From NCBI GenBank assembly GCA_964036665.1, contig OZ038531.1, forward strand, positions 23,890,591 through 23,954,590: DNA of 64,000 bases. Direction: 5' to 3'. Under the pieces are notes generated by a model. It was not told where the DNA came from, did no database searches, and saw only the letters and a list, made by a program, of their open reading frames with translations. The position numbers and the translations under genes are program-made. This DNA comes from Gordius sp. MW1. Taxonomy: Eukaryota > Nematomorpha > Gordioida > Gordea > Gordiidae. Below, piece after piece: positions 1-10,599 of the stretch; position 1 is the first letter of the stretch; each line of letters begins with the position of its first letter.

Positions 1-729
1 AATAAATTAAAAAAAAATTAAGAATTGTAAATATTGGGAAAACATTCCAATTATATTTACAGTTATGCCGATTTTCAAAAACGATCGATTATCATGAGAC
101 AGTAGTTATTTCCCTATTTTTTAAAAAAGTTGTAAGGCTTGGGGGCCAAAGGTTGTTAGGGTGGTTGTCGCAATAAGACAAAAAATTATAGTAGTATTGT
201 TAATTTCTATATTCTGAAATTTTCAGAGCCTCGGCTGAAGACAAGGAATCTTTATTGTGATATGGGGCAAAATATGTCAGTACATGTATAGTCCCATGCT
301 AAACTGAGTCCTTTTTCTCAGGTGCCTAAAGTTTGGCCATCGGGTCGTTTGTTATCTTCACAGAGGCCTGTAAGTTCGAGAATATTAAATAATTATCTTA
401 ATTATCTTTGCACAGCGTACATAATATAGCTTCCGAACTTCAGCGTTTTCCCCCTGTCTATTATAATACAACTTACCTGAATTGCAAATATTCTAGTATT
501 TAAATATATTCAAAGTAGGTGTTAGAACTTTAGAAATATGATAGGTAAATATTTCAAAAAGTTTTTTATTTAGAATTTAAAAAAATATATTTTACAAAGT
601 TAGATTTTTAGTTTTAAATTGTTTGCTTAATAAATTGTAACGAGAGAAAATGGATTTTTTATTTCAAGTTATCTTTACGAGTAATAACAATCTAATGCAT
701 TTTATATTTGGATGGTCAAATAATTTTCA
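1..729. other. No gene seen (AT-rich intergenic or intronic)
   Basis: I find no coding signal, splice-flanked exon or clear repeat in this stretch. It is AT-rich with short homopolymer runs. Confidence 0.5.
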
Positions 730-890
730 AAAATATTATTTTGAAAAATCGGGTCGCGCTTGGGTCGGGCCAAAAATAAAAGTGGCTTTTGGGCTCGGGC
801 CGGGCTTGGGCAAAATTAAAATTGAGAGGTCGGGCTTGGCCCGGGCTCGTGCAGAGGAATTCATTTTGCAGGCCTCTAGCTATCCCACAG
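730..890. mobile_element. hAT-type terminal fragment, GGGC-rich
   Basis: The stretch is a run of GGGC/GGGCTTGG motifs ending in GCAGGCCTCTAG. Similar GC-rich ends followed by GCAGG(CC)TCTAG-type termini occur at 15.3, 25.8 and 34.5 kb in this window, where they close hAT-like elements. Only one end is visible, so it is probably a truncated copy. An open frame of 81 codons crosses it but follows the simple GGGC composition and is not credible as a gene. Confidence 0.4.
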
Positions 891-1235
891 GTTAGTCATA
901 ATCTTTAATATTTGCTTTTTTATTATTTTAATGACTAAAAAAGCTGTAGACTATCAAAAATATAATTTAATGAAGCTTAGCGGTCACGCATATTTGTCAT
1001 AATCTTCATTATATATTAAAATAAATATTTATTCAATTGACCTATTCTATGATTGAACCAAGTTGTACTTTTACGAAAATTTTTTTTATGAATTTTAACG
1101 GTCATGCAGGTGAGTCATAATCTACGATATTTATTTTTTAAATTATTTTAATGACTAAAATGTCGTATACTATCAAAAAAATATTTTCATGACGTTTAGC
1201 GGACACACAGGTGATATAGTAGTAATCTTAATTTC
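880..1235. repeat. Diverged ~110-bp tandem repeat related to the 62-kb satellite
   Basis: About four decayed units each contain a version of 'GCGGTCnnnCAGGTnAnnnnTCATAATC' (near 885, 980, 1105 and 1195). The same words, in this orientation, form the first (inverted) unit near 61.80 kb of the 128-bp satellite at 61.7-62.9 kb. The copies here are much more diverged. I infer common ancestry from the shared words and spacing. Confidence 0.45.
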
Positions 1236-1679
1236 ATAACCGATTATACCAAAATATTCATATAAAATTCAAACCTTTTTATATGCTAAATTAAATTCTT
1301 TAAAAACAAAAGTATTCGCAAACTGTGACAACATTAAGAATACATCCAGTAGCATAAGCCGGTGCAAGGTTTAAGTTAGAACCATCCACCCCCCTCCAAT
1401 GAATACTAAGTTATAATAATCAATAATATTATAAAGAATTTTAAAACACGTCATTTACAAATTTTTTAAATGGTAATAGTAGTTAAATTTACTATTTTAT
1501 TATTTAACATTTTCCTCATCTAAATCAATTTTTACTATAAACTGTGATCAACGCTTATTCTACAGCTTATTCACTCTAGTGTGAGTCTAAAAACGAAATG
1601 AAATGACAAATAATACAAATTTTTAGTGTACTAAAATATGTAACAAATTTAGAAAGTTTTAACAATAAATGCTTTCATT
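1236..1679. other. No gene seen
   Basis: AT-rich sequence with no recognisable coding or repeat structure apart from the 8-bp duplication CTTTCATT at its end (1672-1679), which belongs to the next element. Confidence 0.5.
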
Positions 1680-2004
1680 TAGAGTTGTTAAAGTTAATTT
1701 ACCATAGTAACTAGTTAAGTTACAGTTACTTACGCAGAAAATGAAACTAGTTACAGTTACAGTTACATTTGAAAAAATGTAATTGATTATAGTTCCATTT
1801 ACTTATCTGATGGAACTAGTTACACCCAAAGTTATTTTTGAAAAACGATTTTTTTTAATTTTATTTATTTAAACATTTGTATAAATCAGATGGTAATAAA
1901 TGATTATTTAATTCAATAGAACGTTATTTTTTATATTGTCATCTAATAAGCTGGTCCGATTTTCTCTGAAAATTAATTTACCAAGACGGAGAGATAATCA
2001 ATAA

Positions 2005-2158
2005 TGTAATATCCGTATTAACGAACTATACATCGTATCTTTATATTGCTTATGTTCGGTATTCCTAGGGAATACAATTTGTATATATTTAACATATGAC
2101 CTTATTTGAATAAACATTTTTAATTGAGTACAAATTACTAACTGTGTTCCACGTTATA
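2005..2158 (+). repeat. 5' LTR of gypsy copy 1
   Basis: 154 bp starting TGTAATATCC and ending CACGTTATA, matching 7814-7967 nearly base for base. Just downstream (from about 2162) TGGCGCGACCGACAG is in the position of the tRNA primer-binding site. The LTR ends in TA rather than the usual CA. The exact 5-bp flanking duplication supports these limits. Confidence 0.93.
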
Positions 2159-2190
2159 TTCTGGCGCGACCGACAGAATCTAAGAAGATC

Positions 2191-3047
2191 ATGGAATCTA
2201 TTCCTAGCTACAACCCTGCAGATAAGATAGAATCATATTTGTCATATTAGATAATATATTCACATCTAGGAACATTACGGATCTAAATTAAAAAGGAACC
2301 ACATTGATTCTGGCATATATGGGCCAAGGCAATGTTAAAAAGATTAGATTTTATTTATATCCTAAGGATATTACCATTCTCACCTATAAGGAATTAATTG
2401 ATGCAATCAAGAAAGTTTTTCAAATCAAAAGAACCATATTCCCAAACAGGTTGAATTTTATACGTTGCATTAAACAGGAAGGAGAAGCAATAAAGGACTA
2501 TGCAATAGACTTAAGACAATAGCAGAAGATAATTTTGCTACTAATTTAAATGAACATCTCAGGGACCAGATGTTATATGGGATCCAAAACAAAACTTTAG
2601 AAATTGAAGTAAGAACACGATGGCCTGAGGCACAGATTCCAATGGCAATACAATAACATTTGAAGAGGTATACAAGATAGCTGAAGCCATGGAGTTGGCC
2701 AAGAAAGAAGTCATAACTTATGAAATTGATGCTATAAATTCAAGGTACATGCCAAAAACTAAACAACAACACTACGTGAAACAACAACATCACGACTGTT
2801 CTAGGTGTGGCAGACATCATCAACCAAAGAAATGCCCTCCGTTCTACAAAGAATATTTCATCTGTCAGAAAAGGGTCATTTTTCAAAATTCTGTCACACA
2901 AGAAATGTAAATATGGTGAACACAGTTAAAAATTTGAATAATTTTGAAACATTCAAAAAGCCTTGTATAGATCAATCAAATAACTTGCATTGGATTAAAG
3001 CCTTCCAACTTGATCTTCCAGAAGTGGTAAAAATAAAAAAAATTTAA
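2191..3047 (+). pseudogene. gag of gypsy copy 1, frameshifted, protease deleted
   Basis: An ATG at 2191 opens a frame that soon breaks. Gag-like sequence resumes at 2304 and 2689 in other frames. A zinc-knuckle region (about 2797-2900) keeps the first C-x2-C-x3-H-x4-C pattern, but the second knuckle is corrupted. Where gypsy copy 3 has its protease, this copy jumps from the gag tail straight to the motif WIKAF(Q/N)LDLP, so roughly 90 codons including the DTG-type active site are missing. Gag packages the RNA and the protease matures the polyprotein; neither could work here. Confidence 0.8.
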
Positions 3048-4454
3048 GATGACATTGTTACTAAATTACTTAAGCAATATGAGGCTGTATTCAGTGATGG
3101 GCCAGATATTACAAAAAATTATAAAGTCAAAATTCTAAATGAAGGGGCCCAACCCAACTTATTGCATTACAAACCAGAAGGGTACCATTTCCTTTAAGAC
3201 AGAAAGTAGAAATGGAATTAAACAGAGTGAGTGCTAAATGAAGACATTATTAAGCGTGTTGACCCTTTTATTAATGAAATAAAATAGATTACACCCACAG
3301 TTAATGTAATAAAGAGTAACGGAGCCATACGCATTTGCGGTGATTTTAGGGTAACATTGAACCCATACTTGAATACAAACAACCATATGTTACTAACGTT
3401 TGACGACCTTATCAGAAAAATAGCTGGTGGGGGAAGGTATACAATAATTGATCTGCGTGATGCCTACTTGCAAATGGTGGTAGACGAAGATTGCAGACAT
3501 ATGCTTACAATCGCTACGCACATAGGGCATTTTCAATATAAAAGACTACCATTTGGATTAGCGACTGCTCCCAACTTATTTCAAAGATATATGGAAGATT
3601 TTTTAAATGGAATTCCGCACACTGGGGTACTGTTAGATGATATTATAATCACTGGGTTAAATCAAGATGACCATTTGAAAAATCTAAACGAGGTCCTAAC
3701 AAGAATACAAAATGCTGGGCTGAAAGCAAAAAAGGAAAAAGTCAAATTTTTCCAAAACTCAGTTACCTATCAAGGACATAAAATTGATTCGACAGGTATC
3801 CACCCGGCAGAGGAACGCATTGAGGCAATAAAAAATTTTAAGGTACCAGAAAATAAAAAGGAGCTACGCTCCTCATTTTTTGTGAATCATCAGGAACGTT
3901 TTATTCCTCGATTACATGAAAAATGTGCTCCACTACATGCCTTAACGGGTACCATAATATGGAGATGGACAATTCAGGAACAGAAAATTTTTGATGAAGT
4001 TAAGTTGATGCTTTCATCTTCTGACACCTTAGTACCGTATAGTACAACGTTACCAGTTAATCTTGCAGTTGATGCGTCCGAGACAGGTGTAGGCGCCTTG
4101 ATATGTAATGTTTTTCCCGACAAATCTGAAAGACCCATAGCTTATGCTTCTAGTACGTTGAGCCAATCAAAAAAACAATATTCGACGATTGACCGTGAAG
4201 CTAGAGCCATAATTTTTGGAATTGAAAAATTTAATCAGTATCTCGGGGGACCAAAATTTACGTTAACAACGGACCACAAACCGTTAGAAAGAATTTTCGG
4301 TTGTAAAAGGGATCTACCCAAAATGGTTAATAACAGGCTGGTACGGTGGGCTTTACTATTAAATTCATATCAATATGAAATTAAATATCGTATGGGTAAA
4401 GACAACAAATGTGCAGATGCTCTGTATATAGTCAATAATAATCCGTTTATATAA
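3048..4454 (+). pseudogene. Reverse transcriptase-RNase H of gypsy copy 1
   Basis: The frame from 3357 runs 365 codons. The RT contains IIDLRDAYLQ (first catalytic Asp), the LPFGLATAP motif and LLDDIIITG, the equivalent of YxDD. RNase H follows with AVDASETGVGAL, an acidic REARAI helix and TTDHKPL. The tether (RWALLLNSYQYEIKYRMGK) and a NKCADAL end are typical. About 100 codons of the RT N-terminus lie upstream (3048-3356) with frameshifts, and an internal stretch after the thumb is shortened. The enzyme would copy the element RNA into DNA. It looks recently lost rather than anciently decayed. Confidence 0.9.
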
Positions 4455-5019
4455 ATTTGATTGTATAAATACGGTGGATTTTGACTACTCACGAAGATGG
4501 TGACGATGCCAATATAAACAATGTCGGGTTATTAATGATAGATGACTTAACACTGAATAGAGAAATGATTAAAAATGCAATAAAGACAGATAGTAGTTGT
4601 CTAGAATTAGTTTGTGCTATTGAGCGCAATTGGCGCATAGATATGTCCAAATTTCAGTTAGACATAAAAGGATATTTCAATAAACGTGAAGAGACCTCGT
4701 ACGAAAGTGGACTATTATTTTTAGGAAATAGGTTGATCATTCCAAAATCTTTATATAATTTGGTTCTTAGGATTTTACATCAAGGACATCCAGGAATTAC
4801 TGGGATGCGAAATGTTTGTCGCTATTGTGTTTATTGGCCGAGAATGGATGAAGACATTGACAGACATGTAAAATCATGCGAAGGATGTCAAGAGGTGCGA
4901 CCTTCAGAAAAGCAGGTACCGCTCAATCCGTGGAATTTACCTGATCGGGTGTGGGAACGTGTGCACATTGATATAGCTGGTCCAATAGAAGGAAATGGTG
5001 GTTGGTACTAATAGACTCA
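4455..5019 (+). pseudogene. Integrase N-terminal half of gypsy copy 1
   Basis: A frame from 4481 holds the HHCC zinc-binding domain (HQGHPGITGMRN..., then C-x2-C in SCEGCQE) and the start of the catalytic core (VHIDIAGPIEG, first catalytic Asp). It is in a different frame from the RT, and a stop falls just after GNGGWY. The coding sequence is cut at 5028 by the MULE and resumes at 7062. Confidence 0.88.
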
Positions 5020-5028
5020 TTCTCAAAA
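5020..5028. repeat. Target-site duplication of the MULE, left copy
   Basis: TTCTCAAAA here and at 7062-7070. Nine-base duplications are characteristic of Mutator-like elements. The same bases encode the FSK of the integrase on either side of the insertion, so the interrupted frame is easy to recognise. Confidence 0.85.
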
Positions 5029-5040
5029 GAGAACAAATTA

Positions 5041-5330
5041 ATGTGCACAGTAAAAAATTAAATTTTCGCGCAGTAGAAAATTCAAATGCACAGTAAAATA
5101 ATCAAATGCGCAGTAAAATAATCAAATGCACAGTAAAATAATTAAATGCTCAGTAAAAAAAATAATATTCAGTAAAATAATTTTTTGCACAGTAAAAAAT
5201 TAAATTTTCGCGCAGTAGAAAATTCAAATGCACAGTAAAATAATCAAATGCTCAGTAAAATAATCAAATGCACAGTAAAATAATTAAATGCTCAGTAAAA
5301 AAATAATATTCATTAAAATAATTTTTTGCT
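5041..5330. repeat. Left subterminal TGCACAGTAAAA array of the MULE
   Basis: More than ten copies of a 13-16-bp word (TGC(A/T)CAGTAAAA plus AT filler), including a duplicated block of about 130 bp. The right end of the element has the inverted versions (ACTGAGCAAT, TACTGTGCA). Such arrays are candidate transposase-binding sites. Confidence 0.85.
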
Positions 5331-5571
5331 TAGTATTAAATTCATTTGTTCAGTTATTTATTAAGATGCTGTTCAATAAATATGATTTTTGCACAGTTAT
5401 TTAAAATTACTTTCAAAATAATATATAGGTATAAGCTGGTCTCGAACTCGCAACCTAAGTTCGAGAAGACTATATAGTAGGGCGTGGATTACCAGTGGTC
5501 TCCTTAAAAGTTGATTTTTTTCGTTAATATATTAATAGCAAAAAGCTTTTTTTCCTAAATCTCATACTCAT

Positions 5572-6104
5572 ATCGAAAATACTGACAAGCTTAAAATAAA
5601 TAATGAAATTAAAGATGAGATAAAAAAACTGTTTGATTTAGGCCTCAAGCCTAAATTTATTATGCATAATCTCAACAAAATGAATTATAATATTTCATTG
5701 GCTCAGCTAATAAAGACATTAATTGCATTGAGAAGAAATAAATATGGTGTGTCAACAATTAGTTTAGGAGAGTTGGAGCAGTGGCTAATTGCTCATTCTC
5801 AAATACCCTTTGATGATGATGAATTCTATATTGTATCTTACATGGTGTCATACAAAGATTCCAATTTCAAATTTTTCATGTCAACAAAAAGGTATTTAGT
5901 TATTTATAATCTGTTAGTTTTAGGCTTTTATTAAATTGTAATTGTCCATTGTTTTTCAAACAGTATATTTGCAAGCATATAGTGGGTTTGGCAATTAAAT
6001 TGAAACTTTGCATACCACCCAAAGAAGCTAAGTGTGTGCCTTTAGGGCAAAAAAGAAAGAGGGGCAGACCCTCAAAAGCCAAATCAGCCTTCATTGTTAA
6101 ATAG
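5572..6104 (+). pseudogene. MULE transposase remnant (N-terminal region plus SWIM finger)
   Basis: The first part, about 5572-5934 (an ATG lies at 5662), reads HTHIENTDK... followed by TISLGELEQWLI and FFMSTKRYL, the N-terminal DNA-binding region of this MULE class. The frame then jumps to 5943-6104, encoding YICKHIVGLAIKLKLC, a SWIM zinc finger (C...C-x-H), and the basic tail GQKRKRGRPSKAKSAF. The whole DDE catalytic domain that should lie between them is missing, and a stop separates the parts. This is the usual anatomy of a deletion derivative. An intron cannot be excluded, but no intron could hide the missing domain. Confidence 0.82.
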
Positions 6105-6599
6105 TGGTAAGTTTAAATTATGTGCCTTGACTATAACAAATTTTAGGCTTGAATTAAAGGTTGCTCCATTAAAAGGTGTTCACTATGTATATCTATTTAA
6201 AACTATTTATGTTTATATTGTCAGCAAAATATGTTCATTATGCATTTGTATTTGAAATTATTTATGTTTATACTCTAATAAAAATTTCAAAAATTCATTA
6301 GATTTAAATTTATGACATATGCATAACATTAAGAGGAAGGGCAATGTATATTATCAAGCCTCCAAACTATTTATTTTAGCTAAAATAAATAAGTGCTTAA
6401 TTTTATTCACAAACTAAATTTTTTTTTTAAAAAACTTAAAATCAATGATAATTTAATTATTAGTTATTGCATTATAAACTGAGTATTTTTTTAATTTAGC
6501 ATCTAAATATTATTGAACAAGTTGTAAAGATTATTAGACATTTTTTAAAATATATTTTAAAAAACCAATCAATTCTATTGAAAACTAAGTTGTGTTTTT

Positions 6600-7061
6600 A
6601 TTACTGAGGAATGCTCAAAAACCACTTATCAATTAAAATTATATTAAGTAATTTTATTAAATTATTGAGGTACTGAGCAATGTTATTTTTTACTGAGCAA
6701 TGCTCAAAAATTACTTATCAATTTAAATTATTATTAAGCAATTTTATTAAATTATTGAGGTACTGAGCTATGTTATTTTATTACTGAGCAATGCTCATTG
6801 CTACAAAATTACTGAGAAATATTATAAAATTACTAGGCAAGGCTATATAATTACTGAGCAATTTTTCTAAATTACTGAGCAATTTTATTAAATAACTGAG
6901 CAATTTATTGTTAATTAATTGTGCAATTTTATTTAATTACTGAGCAATTTATTATTAATTAACTGTGCAATTTTTAATAATTTACTGCGCACTTAAATAT
7001 ATTACTGAGCATATTTTACTGCGCATTTTTTAATTTCTTACTGTGCACTTAAATAACATCC
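6600..7061. repeat. Right subterminal array of the MULE
   Basis: Inverted counterparts of the left array, words such as ATTACTGAGCAAT and TACTGTGCA repeated about twenty times, together with a tandem pair of roughly 100 bp near 6600-6800. Confidence 0.82.
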
Positions 7062-7790
7062 TTCTCAAAATGGGTTGAGGTAGCAACGGTAACTTCGACA
7101 ACAACTCGGCCGTAATCAATATCTACGAAATTGGTTCTGTAGATTTGGAATCCCAATTTGCTGGACAAGAATTTTTCAAATTCTGTGTTTCAAATAATAT
7201 TACTCACATAAAATCGACTCCATTTCATCCGAAAACCAATGGGCAGGCCGAAAGAATGATAAGTAAGTTAAAAACAAGATATTATGCGGCAAGAAAACAG
7301 ACTTGGAACAAAGAACTTTGTCTCCAACAGGTCTTGATAAGTTACAGAAACTCTCCTCAAACGACGACGGGAAAAACCCCATCCGAATTACTTTTAGGAA
7401 GGAGATTACAAACCGCACTAGATTTAATAAAGCCGGATTTAAGAAACGTAATAAGGGAGAAGATATGGAAGCAGAAAACATATCATGATCAAAATGTACG
7501 TTATAGGGAATTTAATGTTGGAGATCCAGTATGGATTCGCAACGAAATTAAGCCGAGATGGTACAAAGGTATTATTGTAGAACGGAAGGGCATTCGTATA
7601 ATGTCCGGACAGACGGTGGAATCAAAAAAAAACATGCTGATCAAATGAAGTTTAGGCTGCGATCACAGTTTATGCCAAGTTTAGAGAATGCGACAACAGG
7701 TTTGGAACAAAACAAGAAGGAGTTGAAAGTCCCCCTATATTGCGACGTTCAACAAGAATATAAAATCCACCGGTAAGATTCCAGGATGAA
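7062..7790 (+). pseudogene. Integrase C-terminal half of gypsy copy 1
   Basis: Directly after the right copy of the 9-bp duplication the frame encodes KWVEVA, then a frameshifted LRNWFCRFGIP. The next block, QFAGQEFFKFC, arrives early, so about ten codons that normally carry the second catalytic Asp (the V-S-D-N-G-P-Q motif) are absent. The third acidic residue is kept in TNGQAERMI. The C-terminal domain (DPVWIRNE, HADQMKFRLRS) is readable across one frameshift to about 7770. Confidence 0.85.
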
Positions 7791-7813
7791 TTTAACTTTA
7801 AGAAAGGGAGAAA

Positions 7814-7967
7814 TGTAATATCCGTATTAACGAAATATACATCGTATCTTTAAATTGTTTATGTTCGGTATTCCTAGGGAATACAATTTGTATATATTTA
7901 ACATATGACCTGATTTGAATAAACATTTTTAATTGAGTACAAATTAATAACTGTGTTCCACGTTATA
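7814..7967 (+). repeat. 3' LTR of gypsy copy 1
   Basis: 154 bp, near-identical to 2005-2158, preceded by the polypurine tract AAGAAAGGGAGAAA and followed by the AATAA duplication. Confidence 0.93.
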
Positions 7968-8403
7968 AATAAATTATTAAATGTTAATTTAAATGGCCGG
8001 AATAATTATAAAACATTAAAATTTTTACCTGCAAATAAACAATATATAATCTTCAAATCAAAATTTTGAATTTGTGTTAATTGTAAAATTTTTTGGTTTT
8101 AGACTTTGCATTTGAATACAAATTTGTGCTAAAAATATTTTATATAATATTGGTAATTTATTGATAGGATGGATTATTTATTCGAAATTTAAATTTGATC
8201 AAAAAGGAATTTGAATTTAAAAACAAAAACTTGACGTGTAATTTTAATACTTAATTTATCCAAATTTTAATTGTAAAAAGTAACATTAATTACAGTAAAA
8301 CAGTTACTGAAATTACCCTAAAATAAACAGCCAGTTACTTTTCTGAAGAAAAGGAACTAGTCCCAGGAACTTGTTACATTTACTTAACAGTTCTACTTTC
8401 ATT

Positions 8404-8763
8404 TCATTCAATGTTATTAAGCAAAGAGTAAAATTTATAATTTTTGGCTCGGTTCGGTTTGGTAAAGAAACTTGGGTCGGGTCAAAGGTTATGAATCTTG
8501 AACAGCAAAATAATTGGACAGTTTTTTAAAAGCTCGAATATTAATATTTTTATTTAAATCATTCATTTAATTGATTATATTTTTTTCCGAGTTAATAATT
8601 TAATTGTTTAAATTTAGACGCAAATTTAAATTTAACTCATGGAAGGTAAGATATATCAACAAAATAATTTTTAATTGTATTCAAATTGTGTGAAACGGTA
8701 GTTAATTTATTATTATAAATTACATAGATATATATTCATATCTAACATAAAAGTAAGTTTTAA
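8404..8763. other. No gene seen
   Basis: AT-rich sequence downstream of the hAT element. A short GGCTCGGTTCGGTTTGG run near 8452 may be another degenerate GC-rich transposon end, but nothing more can be supported. Confidence 0.45.
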
Positions 8764-8769
8764 TTTATT
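8764..8769 (-). promoter_or_regulatory. Candidate poly(A) signal AATAAA (minus strand)
   Basis: TTTATT on the plus strand is AATAAA on the minus strand, about 95 bases after the stop codon of the exon at 8864-9210. Position and spacing fit the 3' end of that gene. In AT-rich DNA such hexamers also arise by chance. Confidence 0.5.
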
Positions 8770-8863
8770 GAATGGTACATTTGCAAAGCTATTATTTTAA
8801 ATTAATACGATCTATAATTGGTATTAATAAACATAATAATTTGATCAAGAGATAGTGTTATTG

Positions 8864-9210
8864 TTACACATAGTTTTCTTCATTATAGCTTTCGACGTAA
8901 TAATCATTATCCTTTGGGTCATCATTTATAAAATCATCTAAATACTCTTCTTCATTGCCCAACATAAATTGATATTCATAGTTCATATCATATTCAAAGT
9001 TATAATCAAAATCATAATATATCATATAATAATAATTCAAATATATATCCCTTAATGTTGTGTATCTTAAAGCACCAACATTATCTATGTATTCGATCAA
9101 GTTCAATTCACAAAATTGTTGTACAATATCCACTAAGAATTCATGGGGTGGTATATATATATTCTTTAAGTATTTTGAATGTTTCCATGGAACCAAGTTA
9201 TTAAGTGACT
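8864..9210 (-). CDS. Terminal coding exon: acidic, Tyr/Asp/Glu-rich C-terminus
   Basis: Starts after the acceptor ...AAATATAG at phase 1 and runs 114 codons to a TAA at 8864-8866. The first half is mixed (NLVPWKHSKYLKN, then EFLVDIVQQFCELNLIEYI). The second half is strikingly rich in Tyr, Asp, Glu and Asn (YYDFDYNFEYDMNYEY, EEEYLDDFINDDPKDNDYY). There is no membrane segment. It fits the upstream exon at 17865-18084, which ends with one leftover base. A poly(A) signal follows. The open frame could also begin at the Met at 9196, but the sequence stays open up to the acceptor, so I prefer the exon reading. I do not recognise the family. Confidence 0.6.
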
Positions 9211-10259
9211 CTATATTTATAATTTAGAAAGACTCAGTTAGAATAGTAAATTTAAATTGCTTTAAAATTAATCTTTAAGGAATATTAATATAACAACTAA
9301 TAACTTTTCCTGGTTATAAATAATAATCTTCAGGAAACGTCATGGCAAATATTAGTAATTTTATTTAATAATTTCCTTTCTTGGTTAATATCAACTTTTT
9401 ATGGTATAACTGCATAAGTTGCAAAATAAAGTGTAAAAGAATAATTAATTATTTAAGAGTATTAACGCAATATCTAGTTATAAATTCAGTGATAGTAGGA
9501 AGCTAATTAAAAAGTTAGTAAAAAATCTTTTAAATTGCATTTGTTAACACTTATATGATATCACCATCTTATAATGCTTGAAATATCTAAAGTAAAGTCT
9601 TGGATAATTTAATCAATTAAAACAGATAATCTCTCCTGACATAATAAGCTATCAAACCCAAGACCCATATGACTGTGGGTGAGACGACCCAAAATTTAAT
9701 ATCATTTGAGCGTACCATCTTATAAAAGATGTGGTTTTAAAAATGTTCTTAAGATCTACGCTATGACGATGGAGAAAGGCGCATATCATTAGCTATAACC
9801 GTGTTGACACAAGCTTGCAATTTTTTATTGACGTTTGCTGCACGCATTAAACTGCGATATATGCGATGCAAAATTTATGTTGTCATTGTAGTTTGGAATT
9901 GATGTGAGCATCTATGGTTTAAGTATTTGGTTCCTTGGGTTAGTACTCTTTAAAAAAAGGACTGGTACGGGCTGGCTTACAAAATAAAAATCTCAACGGC
10001 CTGAGCTTGGGCAGGCGAAACAAGTTTTAAATAAGGCCCGACTGAGCCTAAATTGTTTAATTGGTCCTGGAATATATTTTGATTTTAAATCGACAACAAG
10101 TGGGCTTTTAGAAAATTTATTAAAATTTCTAAGTATAAAATCTTAATAATTAGGACAATTTTAGATGACTATATAAAATTTACTTGCATTAATCCCTATA
10201 TGTAAACAAATTGTTGTTTATGATTATTTAATCAAGAAACTTATTTAAGGAACATTTAT
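9211..10259. other. Intergenic/intronic, with a GC-rich transposon-end fragment
   Basis: Mostly AT-rich without features. Between about 9955 and 10050 there is a run of GGGC/GGCC words (GTACGGGCTGGC, GGCCTGAGCTTGGGC) like the ends of the hAT-type elements elsewhere in the window. No termini or target duplication could be defined. Confidence 0.45.
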
Positions 10260-10289
10260 ACCTGTATGGTACTGTTCAGGGTTGTTTGT

Positions 10290-10488
10290 GTAATATTTCG
10301 ATTAATGTATTATTATATATTTCGTTATTCCTCATTCATGAGGTGATATAAATTTTGTATTTCCTAATTCGCATTGTTTATCGCTCTATCTCTCCTTCTT
10401 AATAAAGTAATGTTTGTGATGGCTTCCCTTAAATAATCGTTTTTGAATTCATTCTTTTTTCACATTTATTTCTCCAACAATTTGGCGT
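10290..10488 (+). repeat. Probable 5' LTR end and primer-binding site of the CsRn1-like element
   Basis: An AATAAA at about 10400 is followed by sequence ending CTCCAACAATT, then TGGCGTCATTGGAGTAGG from about 10481-10490. The latter resembles the TGGCGCAGTCGGTAGG primer site used by several insect gypsy elements. The LTR start is not defined because no second copy is visible. Confidence 0.45.
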
Positions 10489-10599
10489 CATTGGAGTAGG
10501 ATTTGAACCTACATGGAATCATATAAATTGGGAGATTCAATTAAGTTCTTTATTCTGCGTTTGAAGCTCACGTCATAAGCCAAGCAATTCTAGCGACTG

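Larger units (their letters stand above)
5029..7061 (+). mobile_element. MULE (Mutator-like) deletion derivative inserted in gypsy integrase
   Basis: A 2033-bp insertion with a perfect 9-bp duplication. Both ends carry long subterminal inverted arrays of G(T)GCACAGTAAAA/TGCTCAGTAAAA words (5041-5330 and, inverted, about 6600-7050). Inside is a remnant with the N-terminal and SWIM C-terminal parts of a MULE transposase but no catalytic core. Outermost bases are imperfect inverted repeats (GAGAACAAATTAATG versus GGATGTTATTTAAG). Element length, 9-bp duplication and SWIM domain agree on the superfamily. It cannot move without a helper transposase. Confidence 0.9.
2005..7967 (+). mobile_element. 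Ty3/gypsy LTR retrotransposon, Mag-like (copy 1)
   Basis: A full-length element with 154-bp LTRs and a 5-bp target duplication AATAA (2000-2004, 7968-7972). The internal order gag, RT, RNase H, integrase is Ty3/gypsy. RT and RNase H read best with Mag-clade (K02A2.6-like) proteins. It is inactive: gag is frameshifted, the protease region is deleted, pol is broken, and a 2-kb MULE sits in the integrase. The purine-rich tract just before the 3' LTR (7801-7813) is the expected polypurine tract. The LTRs differ at only a few positions, so the gypsy insertion itself is not ancient. Confidence 0.95.
1680..8395. mobile_element. Non-autonomous hAT-like element, split by a gypsy element
   Basis: The left end reads TAGAGTTGTTAAAG and the right end, reversed, TAGAACTGTTAAG. 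It is flanked by the perfect 8-bp duplication CTTTCATT at 1672-1679 and 8396-8403. An 8-bp duplication with TAGAG-type ends is what the hAT superfamily makes. Subterminal sequence on both sides is built from AGTTAC/GTAACT words. Without the gypsy insertion (2005-7967 plus its duplication) the element is about 750 bp, too short for a transposase, so it is a MITE-like derivative. It is the outermost layer of a three-level nest. Confidence 0.78.

Noticed and set aside
650-895. 81-codon plus-strand open frame
   Set aside because: It follows the GGGC-rich simple sequence of a hAT-type end (Gly/Arg/Ala repeats) and has no domain.
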